DNA from: Flagellimonas hymeniacidonis
GTDB taxonomy: Bacteria; Bacteroidota; Bacteroidia; Flavobacteriales; Flavobacteriaceae
DNA: 64,000 nucleotides
Assembly (NCBI RefSeq): GCF_008040165.1
Contig: NZ_VRUR01000001.1
Coordinates: 184,150 to 248,149 of the forward strand
Direction: 5' to 3'
The notes beneath the pieces are model-generated. The model searched no databases and had not been told where the DNA came from. It saw nothing but the letters and a program-made list of their open reading frames with translations. A program made the position numbers and the translations under genes. Position 1 is the first letter of the stretch. The number at the start of each line of letters is the position of its first letter. Shown here piece by piece: positions 32,681 to 39,198 of this stretch.

Positions 32681-33718
32681 TTAAATTCTAATCTCCATCC
32701 CGTTCTGATCAATCAAATCAAACTCCGTTATAAGAGTCAATATTGCTCTATTACGCAATGCCATTTTTTTTACCTTAGTTTCCACTATTGTTTGGACTAG
32801 TTTGGTTGATGTAATCCGATTATGGTTTGAATTATACCCCTTTTTATGCCCTATATCTCCCATTTCAATCAGTACGTCTGCTAAATCCACCCCTTTTTCA
32901 AAGCCTTCTTGTTTTTCAAACCAATCATCAACTTTAATTTTATACCCCTTTTGATTTAATAAGAAAGCCCTATTCTTCCAATCACAATATTCTCCATTGT
33001 CCGGGAAAGCAACTATGTCGCAATCCTTGATAGGCTCCAAATAACTTTCTTTAAATCCTTGCTTGCTACCAGTGGCCATCCAGGTGTATTCAGGTTTGAA
33101 AATACTCATCATTATAGCAGTCTTTTCGCCTTCCACAAGGGCTATTAACTTGTTTTTGCTTTCATTGATTAGATGTAACCCGAACAAACATTGTTTTAAG
33201 TTGAAATCTTCCAATTTGTTCATTGAGCGGACACTTGTAATATAGGCCCTTCCATTTTTTTTGACTCTTTTGCCGGTATTCTGGTCATAGAGCATAATTT
33301 TGCCATGTCTGAGATTATTTTGTCTGTCTATCTGCCAAAATACCGTGTCCCCTTTCCAGTGTTTGGGGGTTCCAATGCAATATTTCAAGATGGCTTCCTT
33401 TATAGAGCTGATATTAAAATGTAGTTTTAAATACTGTATGAAATTGTTCTCTATATAATTTCTGCCATACCTTACTATAAGTCTTTTATCATGGTAACTA
33501 GCCCCTAGGGGTTTAATAGACTTACCATATTGTGGAATATAATGTTTCTCGGTATTCTTTTCAAAGAAGGTCTTTTCACATGAATGGCAATAACCATAAT
33601 TTTCATACCCTTTAAAAGGAACAAACCTCTGATTTCTATTGCTCCTACCACATGGACAATATTTAACCCTTTTTCTATTCCTATCAAACTCTAAATTTCG
33701 ATTCATTTCCATATGCAT
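32681..33718 (-). CDS. Zinc-ribbon plus Toprim-like protein (DUF6371-like), primase-associated
   Basis: The product has 345 residues from the ATG at 33718; later ATGs at 33712 and 33706 are also possible. The frame continues to 33757, but that part is read through an inverted repeat. It has a four-Cys zinc ribbon (YCPCGRSNRN and GYCHSCEKTF), then a middle DUF6371-like region. A Toprim-like stretch follows: LIALVEGEKTAIMMSIFKPE, WMATGSKQGF and CDIVAFPDNGE, with the Glu and Asp of the metal site. Such proteins resemble the non-catalytic or catalytic half of plasmid-type primases and are found beside DUF3987 genes. Role in island replication is inferred from this pairing and the iterons directly upstream. 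Confidence 0.72.
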   Translation of the reverse strand: MHMEMNRNLEFDRNRKRVKYCPCGRSNRNQRFVPFKGYENYGYCHSCEKTFFEKNTEKHYIPQYGKSIKPLGASYHDKRLIVRYGRNYIENNFIQYLKLHFNISSIKEAILKYCIGTPKHWKGDTVFWQIDRQNNLRHGKIMLYDQNTGKRVKKNGRAYITSVRSMNKLEDFNLKQCLFGLHLINESKNKLIALVEGEKTAIMMSIFKPEYTWMATGSKQGFKESYLEPIKDCDIVAFPDNGEYCDWKNRAFLLNQKGYKIKVDDWFEKQEGFEKGVDLADVLIEMGDIGHKKGYNSNHNRITSTKLVQTIVETKVKKMALRNRAILTLITEFDLIDQNGMEIRI

Positions 33719-33720
33719 TA

Positions 33721-33893
33721 AAAAGTTGACAAAGTTGATAAAGTGCCTTACCTTCAATGGTTTGTAGTTTTTTGTTTTCTGAAGTCACAAGTAAAGTTGA
33801 CAAACTAGAGGGTAGAAATCGGTAAAACTTTGCAAAGTTAGATCATTAATATTCAATCACTTGACATCCGAATTATCAACTTTGTCAACTTTT
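33721..33893. repeat. Iteron cluster in a 21-bp inverted repeat; candidate replication origin
   Basis: The 9-mer AAGTTGAYA occurs twice in tandem at 33723-33740, once at 33794-33802, and twice inverted at 33874-33891. The outer pairs form a perfect 21-bp inverted repeat (33721-33741 and 33873-33893). Between them is a 14-bp palindrome AACTTTGCAAAGTT (33826-33839). The stretch separates the two replication-like genes. Iterons plus inverted repeats suit an origin or Rep/operator site. Confidence 0.65.
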
Positions 33894-35245
33894 CAGTAAT
33901 AAATCTTTTTATACACCCCATAGCTGAGGGTTTTATCCTTTTTTCGATTATCGAAGAGCTCTTTTCTTTTTAAGAATCTGTCCAATGATGAATTTGACAT
34001 ATGGTGTTCTTCCGCAATTCTTAAAACATCGTTTCTTTTAAATTTCACAGGCATCTTTTCGTATAGCTCTCTTTCTATTGCATTTAGTTTTTCAATTGGG
34101 TCATAAGTGGCCAGCTTATCGTGGACCTTCAAAGCTTGGATTCTAAAGTATTCAACAAGCCTTATGGTTTTGTGGAGAACATCTTCGGAAAGTTCTTTTT
34201 TGAAGCTTGCTATGGAAGCCTGATGCATTGTTTCCAAAACAAGTGCAAGCCTCCATATATAAGTTTCCATTTTTGATTGAATTGCATGTTCAAGGTCGTC
34301 GTTATCTACTTCCATCGCCTTTTTATGTTGCCATGATTTGTATATATCTAAGCATTTAGGCCCCACAAATATTTCATGTCCTTCAAAACCAAGAATATTA
34401 TTAATTATTCTACAGTAATTTTCAAAAAGAGCAGTATCCAATCTTTCTCCAGTAAAAAGTCTTGGTTTAGGGTTTTCAGGAATAACAAACAGGAACCTGT
34501 CCAGGAAACCATCACTTGTTCTATTGGTAGCCAAGGTTTTCAACAACTCAGTTTGCATTCCACCAAGAATATTGACACATGGATTCTCTATTCTAATGGC
34601 ATCACTGCTTTTTCTATCGACAGAATAAATGGAACCATTCCACAATTTTAGGTAGGCTTGTTGGTCACCACCCTTGCCCCTATATTTGTCAAATTCATTT
34701 ACCCATTTTAATAGCTCGTCCTGAAAAATCATTACACCCCTTTCGTTGAAACTTAACAATTCCACTAACTTTTCAATGGTAAAATCATCAAGAAGGAATT
34801 TTTTAAAAGTTGGTTTTCTGGTGTCGTCAATTCCAGTAGAACTCTTAGACACTTTTAATTCTTCGCGATAATTGAGATAACTTTTAGAATCTTGATTTTC
34901 CAATGGTTCTTTAGCTTTGCTTAGTGGATGGGTTTTAGCCGTTCCTCTTCGTCCCACAATGGTCAGCCATAATATGGACATTACACTAAAACTTCCATTA
35001 TTCAAGGAGTATGCACTACCCATTGAAGTAGCGACTGTTGAAAGGATGCCTGCGGAAAAATAATCAGGATTAAATAATACTGTTGTTCGAGCATTTTCGA
35101 TAAGTTTCTGGATACAATCTGGAAAAACATCTATAGGAAACCCATTTACATCATGAATCATTGCATTATCAATTGTCTTGCTAAAGTTTTCCAAATCAAA
35201 ATGTTGAAATATTAGGCCATCCCGGTTAGCTTTTTTTGCTCCCAT
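33893..35245 (-). CDS. DUF3987 family protein (helicase/primase-associated ATPase-like)
   Basis: The 450-residue protein has a P-loop-like segment VGRRGTAKTHPLSKAKEPLE, then GVMIFQDELLKWVNEFDKYR with an acidic Walker-B-like site, and VNILGGMQTELLKTLATNRT with GFLDRFLFVIPENP, all characteristic of DUF3987. The last 70 residues look like a winged-helix DNA-binding part (FKRNDVLRIAEEHHMSNSSL). DUF3987 proteins occur in plasmid and integrative-element replication modules. It follows an HTH gene and a 53-residue gene, and its stop codon touches the iteron inverted repeat. Confidence 0.8.
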   Translation of the reverse strand: MGAKKANRDGLIFQHFDLENFSKTIDNAMIHDVNGFPIDVFPDCIQKLIENARTTVLFNPDYFSAGILSTVATSMGSAYSLNNGSFSVMSILWLTIVGRRGTAKTHPLSKAKEPLENQDSKSYLNYREELKVSKSSTGIDDTRKPTFKKFLLDDFTIEKLVELLSFNERGVMIFQDELLKWVNEFDKYRGKGGDQQAYLKLWNGSIYSVDRKSSDAIRIENPCVNILGGMQTELLKTLATNRTSDGFLDRFLFVIPENPKPRLFTGERLDTALFENYCRIINNILGFEGHEIFVGPKCLDIYKSWQHKKAMEVDNDDLEHAIQSKMETYIWRLALVLETMHQASIASFKKELSEDVLHKTIRLVEYFRIQALKVHDKLATYDPIEKLNAIERELYEKMPVKFKRNDVLRIAEEHHMSNSSLDRFLKRKELFDNRKKDKTLSYGVYKKIYY

Positions 35246-35251
35246 TGCTAA

Positions 35252-35413
35252 TTAATTAAGTTGGTTCAATGATGTTCTAAATGTTCTTTTGAAATGGGTC
35301 ATTTCAAGAAATTTGGATATGCCCTGAGAAAGTGGAATGGTTCTACCCGATCTCAACTTTACATTTGGGAATGTGTAGATATATGGGTACTTTTGCTTTG
35401 CTATTGTTTTCAT
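35252..35413 (-). CDS. Small 53-residue basic protein
   Basis: The ATG at 35413 opens 53 codons ending 6 bp before the DUF3987 start. The product is basic (KTIAKQKYPYIYTFPNVKLR, KRTFRTSLNQ) with no membrane helix. Tight spacing with the DUF3987 gene and a protein-like composition support it, but no family is recognised. It could be a small DNA-binding or accessory factor. Confidence 0.4.
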   Translation of the reverse strand: MKTIAKQKYPYIYTFPNVKLRSGRTIPLSQGISKFLEMTHFKRTFRTSLNQLN

Positions 35414-35480
35414 TGTTATTCTATTAAATGATGAAAATATTCGAGGGGGTAAGTGTCAATTACCCCTTTTTGTTTGGGAA

Positions 35481-35753
35481 CTATCCCATGGAATTATCTA
35501 AAAGGGCTTCTATTTCCTCTAGCTTATAGAATACTTTATCTCCAATTTTTCTTTTTTTGAGGATTCCTTTTTTATCCCAGGAATCAAGCGTCATGTAAGA
35601 GACTTCCAATTTTTTTGCAGCTTCCTTTCTGGTAATATATTTCCAGACTGGTTTAAGTATGTTGTCTCTAGATTTACAGGAGAGTATTTTGCTCGCTAAT
35701 CTTTCCACTAAATTTTCCGGTGTGATGTTGTGAACCTGTGTAATTGATTCCAT
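35481..35753 (-). CDS. Excisionase/AlpA-like helix-turn-helix protein
   Basis: The product has 90 residues from the ATG at 35753 (an upstream ATG at 35774 adds seven). The C-terminal part is a MerR/excisionase-type winged helix: YITRKEAAKKLEVSYMTLDS, then WDKKGILKKRKIGDKVFYKL and EEIEALL. Proteins of this kind sit between integrase and replication genes of Bacteroidota elements, where they direct excision or activate the replication genes. A 16-bp inverted repeat (35802-35840) lies 48 bp upstream and may be its operator. Confidence 0.82.
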   Translation of the reverse strand: MESITQVHNITPENLVERLASKILSCKSRDNILKPVWKYITRKEAAKKLEVSYMTLDSWDKKGILKKRKIGDKVFYKLEEIEALLDNSMG

Positions 35754-35801
35754 GATAATATTATTTTGAAGCAAAGTTCATCATGGAAACCAATAAATAA
35801 A

Positions 35802-35840
35802 ATTCCCATTTTATTCCAGTTTTGGGAATAAAATGGGAAT
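35802..35840 (-). other. Perfect 16-bp inverted repeat (terminator or operator)
   Basis: ATTCCCATTTTATTCC (35802-35817) pairs with 35825-35840 across a 7-base loop. On the minus strand it is followed by TTTATTTATT. It lies 35 bp after the stop of the gene at 35876 and 48 bp before the HTH gene, so it can be a weak terminator for one or an operator for the other. Confidence 0.5.
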
Positions 35841-35875
35841 AATTGGTATTATTATGTCATATTGTATTCTTGGTT

Positions 35876-36847
35876 CTACCCTTTCAGAGTTTTGTAGGTG
35901 GAAAGGTTTTCTACAAAATCGCTAACCTCTTTCTCATGGGCAACTCCTCCTGAGAGTTTGGCCTTGGTGCCCAAACCATAGGTAGTATCTAAGTACTTGA
36001 TATATTCGATTTTCTTCGCTGATTTCCTAAAGAAATCTAAGTCCTCTTGAAAAACACTCCAGAAAGCATCAGTTATGGGCATAAACCTCCCTTTAACGGC
36101 TATTTCAACATTGTCAATCGCCTTAAAATGTTTTAACACACAACTCAAAATCTCTTCAGCTACCTCATGTGCAAAGATTGAACTGTAATAGTTTTCATTC
36201 ACCCTTCTGAGGTCTTGTGTATTGGATGGGAGTATTTTAGACAGCTTAAAAAACAATTTGCAAAAAACATATATGAGTTCGAAATCAAGAAATTCAACAC
36301 CATTTACCTCAAAGTAAGGGTAATCATGGGTGCTAGAGCATTGATTATTGTTTCCATACTCAGTATTAAGTTCTTTAATGATTTTGAACCTTTCAAACAT
36401 AAGGCCATCACTACCTTCATTTTCAGTTTTAAGATATTTGGCAATCGCTATACCATATACCCTATACTCATTCTTTAGTTTTAGTATTTCTTCTTCCTTG
36501 GCAACAATTTTTTCCTTCAGCGCATCCAAATTTTGCCCCACTTGGAAATCAAAAAGATACTCCTCAAAATATTCAAGTTCATCTATCACTACTCGGGCGA
36601 CATTTCGAACGTAAATATCATTCAGACTCTCATTTAAATATTTTGAATTCCATGTATTAAGTCCATTATCTTTTTTAATGTTGTTTAGATGAAAGAATTT
36701 CAGAGGATTTGTTTCGGAAAGGTCTTTATATTTTAGCTTTCTAAACACCATATCTTTCTCCGCTGAATACCATCGAGTACAGTATTCTCTGATGGACTCA
36801 ATTGTTTCCTTAAAAACTATTTGTATAGAATCAATCGTTCCTTTCAT
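35876..36847 (-). CDS. Unknown helical protein of the island
   Basis: This 323-residue soluble protein has no signal peptide or membrane helix. It is rich in Glu, Lys and aromatic residues, with a likely coiled coil at about 108-128 (ALKEKIVAKEEEILKLKNEY) and a Cys/aromatic segment (FLDFELIYVFCKLFFKLSKI). I do not recognise it. It lies 48 bp after the 83-residue gene in the integrase-proximal part of the island and may serve mobility, regulation or defence; nothing in the sequence decides between these. Confidence 0.65.
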   Translation of the reverse strand: MKGTIDSIQIVFKETIESIREYCTRWYSAEKDMVFRKLKYKDLSETNPLKFFHLNNIKKDNGLNTWNSKYLNESLNDIYVRNVARVVIDELEYFEEYLFDFQVGQNLDALKEKIVAKEEEILKLKNEYRVYGIAIAKYLKTENEGSDGLMFERFKIIKELNTEYGNNNQCSSTHDYPYFEVNGVEFLDFELIYVFCKLFFKLSKILPSNTQDLRRVNENYYSSIFAHEVAEEILSCVLKHFKAIDNVEIAVKGRFMPITDAFWSVFQEDLDFFRKSAKKIEYIKYLDTTYGLGTKAKLSGGVAHEKEVSDFVENLSTYKTLKG

Positions 36848-36895
36848 TGGCTCGAATCAAAACCTCTGTCTTTATCCAATTTTTCAATTTCTTCT

Positions 36896-37147
36896 CTAGG
36901 CACTTAACTTGTCCTTTTTACATTCTAATATATATGTAAGGAAATTTTGCAACAATGAGTAATGATGGGTATGGGACAGATGGATTTCTCTATCAAGAAC
37001 CCCGGTGTCATGACTTACATTTACCCAATCGACAAAAAAATCAGAAAGAGAATCTTTAATTAAGGTGACATCATATTCTTGAAGGTTTTTAACTTCAGCT
37101 AATAAACGATTGATAGTCTTTTCGTCATAATTTGATTTTGGTTCCAT
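36896..37147 (-). CDS. Small unknown protein
   Basis: The 83-residue acidic protein (NRLLAEVKNLQEYDVTLIKD, SDFFVDWVNVSHDTGVLDRE) has a C-terminal helix (YSLLQNFLTYILECKKDK). It has no membrane segment and no known family. It is tightly placed between the integrase (54 bp) and the gene at 35876 (48 bp), all in the same direction. Confidence 0.55.
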   Translation of the reverse strand: MEPKSNYDEKTINRLLAEVKNLQEYDVTLIKDSLSDFFVDWVNVSHDTGVLDREIHLSHTHHYSLLQNFLTYILECKKDKLSA

Positions 37148-37201
37148 AATTCTAATATTTAGTTTATAATACTGTTTAATCTTTAGGGTTACCTGATACT
37201 A

Positions 37202-38500
37202 CTAAAATGATATGTTGTAATGTTTGGTCCAATCCTTGGGTAAAATTGCCCCTATGTCCCTTAGGTAGTTTCTAAGTGCTGACTCATCCTTGTGCCTCGT
37301 TATCTTCATTAATTGTTGAATGGCCTCGTTTTCTGTAAACCCTTGCTCTACAAAGCTTTTAAATAAATCGACCGCTGCATTGTGCCTAAAGGAATATGTT
37401 TTTTTGTGGGCATCAATATTTAGTTCTTCACGGATTTTTGCAAAGTTCTTGCTTATGGAATCCACTTTTTGTTTTATGGAAACATCCCAAATCCCGGGAA
37501 CACCTTTTGGAGTAAATAAATCAAAGTGTCCTGGGCACTGCTCAATGTTCCATTGCTTTAATAGTTGATACAAAGGCTCTACCATTAAGATGTGTGACAC
37601 CCTATCCCCTTTCGTCTCGATTGAAATTGTTTTGCTAACCATATTGACATTACGAACTTTTGTGCTCAGGATTTCACGGTTCCTCATAAAGGAATAGAAC
37701 AAAAACTGAATGAAATTATAGAGAAATGGTGGGTTTTGGTTGGCCAGCACCTTTTTGATTCTGCCAATTTCTTCCAAGGTGAAAGGGGCGTTCTTAAGTG
37801 GTTTATTCTTCTTGGTCTCAATGTCCTTGATAAAATTATGTCCAATCAATTTTGATTTTTGCATTGATGACATAATCGCACTCAGGTTAAGCTTGTGGTT
37901 GTGTACTGAAGTTGGCATCAATCCTTTCCCGGTTGGCTTCTTTCTTCCAAGGTAGTTGAAGTATGAGATAACATGTTCCTCTTCAAGCTTTGTAATTGAA
38001 ATTTTTGAAAGGCCTTTTTTATCACACCAATGCAGGAACATGTTCAAATAGTCTTCATAACTATCAAATGTATTAGGTTTTAAATAGTTTCTTTTATTTT
38101 CAAGAGCCCCTTCAAACGCCATCCGTACACTTATAATGTCTTTTGCATTCTTGCTAGCAGAATTCAAATCATAGGGATTGTAATTTTCACTTAATAAACG
38201 TTTGGTGACGTTAACCAGCATTTTTCCCGCCGCTTTTCTCTGGCTAACTGTTTTTAGCCGATTCAGCCCCTTATATACCTTAAACGGTTGCTTGGACATC
38301 TGCCCCGTGGAGGGGTCCCTGAAATAATAGTACACGTACCACCTTTTTTTCAATGAAGGTGTTCCCAAACTCCCATCCTTGTTGACTTCTTTGGGGATAT
38401 ATAGTCTGGGTTCAGAGTACATTTTTATCGCAAACTTTGAAATTATATTTACATACTCGTTCACATGCTTTTCGCCAAGGCGTTTTTTGATTATATCCAT
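37202..38500 (-). CDS. Tyrosine recombinase (integrase) of the island
   Basis: The 432-residue phage-type integrase has an N-terminal arm-binding-like part (KKRWYVYYYFRDPSTGQMSK), a SAM-like core-binding domain at about 125-225, and a C-terminal catalytic domain. Catalytic residues are visible: Arg in YSFMRNREIL, Lys in TKGDRVSHILM, Arg-His in TYSFRHNAAVDLF (Tyr replaces the usual first His), His in ITRHKDES, and the nucleophile Tyr in ALRNYLRD. It lies 63 bp from the 3' end of tRNA-Arg in the same orientation, the expected position for the enzyme that inserted the island there. Confidence 0.93.
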   Translation of the reverse strand: MDIIKKRLGEKHVNEYVNIISKFAIKMYSEPRLYIPKEVNKDGSLGTPSLKKRWYVYYYFRDPSTGQMSKQPFKVYKGLNRLKTVSQRKAAGKMLVNVTKRLLSENYNPYDLNSASKNAKDIISVRMAFEGALENKRNYLKPNTFDSYEDYLNMFLHWCDKKGLSKISITKLEEEHVISYFNYLGRKKPTGKGLMPTSVHNHKLNLSAIMSSMQKSKLIGHNFIKDIETKKNKPLKNAPFTLEEIGRIKKVLANQNPPFLYNFIQFLFYSFMRNREILSTKVRNVNMVSKTISIETKGDRVSHILMVEPLYQLLKQWNIEQCPGHFDLFTPKGVPGIWDVSIKQKVDSISKNFAKIREELNIDAHKKTYSFRHNAAVDLFKSFVEQGFTENEAIQQLMKITRHKDESALRNYLRDIGAILPKDWTKHYNISF

Positions 38501-38521
38501 TGGATGAGGTTTAAAAATACA

Positions 38522-38558
38522 AAAACCCCTGTAAAAACATAGGTTTTACAGAGGTTTA
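38522..38558 (-). terminator. Terminator between tRNA-Arg and the integrase
   Basis: 13 of 14 positions pair (AAACCCCTGTAAAA at 38523-38536 with 38544-38557) around a 7-base loop. On the minus strand TTTTTTG and another T run follow. It ends the tRNA transcript with island-borne sequence in place of the hairpin at 18978. Confidence 0.8.
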
Positions 38559-38562
38559 TTTC

Positions 38563-38606
38563 GTGACCACGGTAGGATTCAAACCTACGACCGCTGGAGC
38601 CGAAAT
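38563..38606 (-). repeat. Right attachment site within tRNA-Arg
   Basis: 44 bp identical to 19026-19069. It spans the anticodon loop to one base past the tRNA 3' end, so insertion leaves the tRNA gene complete. Confidence 0.92.
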
Positions 38607-38637
38607 CCAGTGCTCTATTCAGCTGAGCTACGTGGCC
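38564..38637 (-). tRNA. tRNA-Arg (TCG anticodon)
   Basis: This 74-nt cloverleaf on the minus strand has acceptor GGCCACG/CGTGGTC with one G-T pair, D stem GCTC/GAGC, and anticodon stem CTGGA/TCCAG around loop TTTCGGC. That places TCG at 34-36. The T arm is GTAGG/CCTAC and the discriminator is A. No CCA is encoded. It lies 6 bp after yqeY and is the insertion site of the island. Confidence 0.93.
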
Positions 38638-38643
38638 ATTATA

Positions 38644-39096
38644 TTATGAATTCAATTTGGCTCTAACAATATTGGAAATGGTTTTTCCATCCGCTTGTCC
38701 TGCCAATTCTTTGGAAACAATCCCCATAACCTTACCCATATCTTGCATTCCTGACGCTCCGGTGGAATCAATAGTCATCACCACCACCTTTTCAATTTCT
38801 TCTTCGGTAAGTTGTTCGGGTAAAAACTTCTCAATTACTGCCACTTGGGCCAGTTCCGGTGCTGCTAAATCCTCTCTTCCCTGTTCCGTGAAAATTGCAG
38901 CGCTATCCTTACGTTGTTTTACCAATTTTTGAACCAGCTTTATTTCATCTTCCTCAGAAAGCTCTCCAGCGGCACCTTTGTCAGTCTTTGCCAATAAAAT
39001 AGCAGATTTAATGGCTCGCAACGATTCCAATGCAACTGTATCCTTTGCTTTCATTGCCGTTTTCATCTCTATCATTATCTGATCTTGCAAACTCAT
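38644..39096 (-). CDS. GatB/YqeY domain protein
   Basis: This is a 150-residue protein from the ATG at 39096 (starts MSLQDQIMIEMKTAMKAKD), the usual YqeY opening. The frame extends upstream to 39171 but that part reads through a terminator hairpin. Features are ALESLRAIKSAILLAKTDKG, EEDEIKLVQKLVKQRKDSA, EKFLPEQLTEEEIEKVV and a C-terminal GKTISNIVRAKL. YqeY proteins share the tail domain of the GatB amidotransferase subunit and may bind tRNA; the exact role is not known. It follows ftsZ, as in many Flavobacteria. Confidence 0.92.
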   Translation of the reverse strand: MSLQDQIMIEMKTAMKAKDTVALESLRAIKSAILLAKTDKGAAGELSEEDEIKLVQKLVKQRKDSAAIFTEQGREDLAAPELAQVAVIEKFLPEQLTEEEIEKVVVMTIDSTGASGMQDMGKVMGIVSKELAGQADGKTISNIVRAKLNS

Positions 39097-39130
39097 TTTC
39101 TCTTTATTTTGGGCAGCGAAGATAAAAAAT

Positions 39131-39160
39131 AAACCCGAAAGTCTCTTAACTAACGGGTTT
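39131..39160 (-). terminator. Terminator after ftsZ
   Basis: The 7-bp stem AAACCCG/CGGGTTT (39131-39137 with 39154-39160) is followed on the minus strand by ATTTTTTAT. It ends the dcw transcript before yqeY. Confidence 0.7.
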
Positions 39161-39198
39161 AAGCTTTCCATTAAAAATGGATTTCAATTTAAACACTA

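Larger units (their letters stand above)
19026..38606. mobile_element. Integrated genomic island in tRNA-Arg (about 19.5 kb)
   Basis: The ends are a perfect 44-bp direct repeat (19026-19069 and 38563-38606) equal to the tRNA-Arg sequence from the anticodon loop to the 3' end. The intact tRNA sits at the right end beside a tyrosine recombinase, with an excisionase-like HTH gene, DUF3987 and Toprim-type replication-like genes behind it. RHS genes form the cargo at the left. I see no relaxase, coupling protein, type IV secretion or phage structural gene. It is therefore a non-conjugative integrative island, perhaps moved by a helper, or a remnant. Confidence 0.88.

Noticed and set aside
33721-33893. 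Inverted repeat as a transcription terminator
   Set aside because: The arms are 131 bases apart and lack a T run; tandem 9-mers fit binding sites better.
19026-38606. Island as an integrative conjugative element
   Set aside because: No relaxase, coupling ATPase or secretion genes were found in any frame, so conjugative transfer is not supported.
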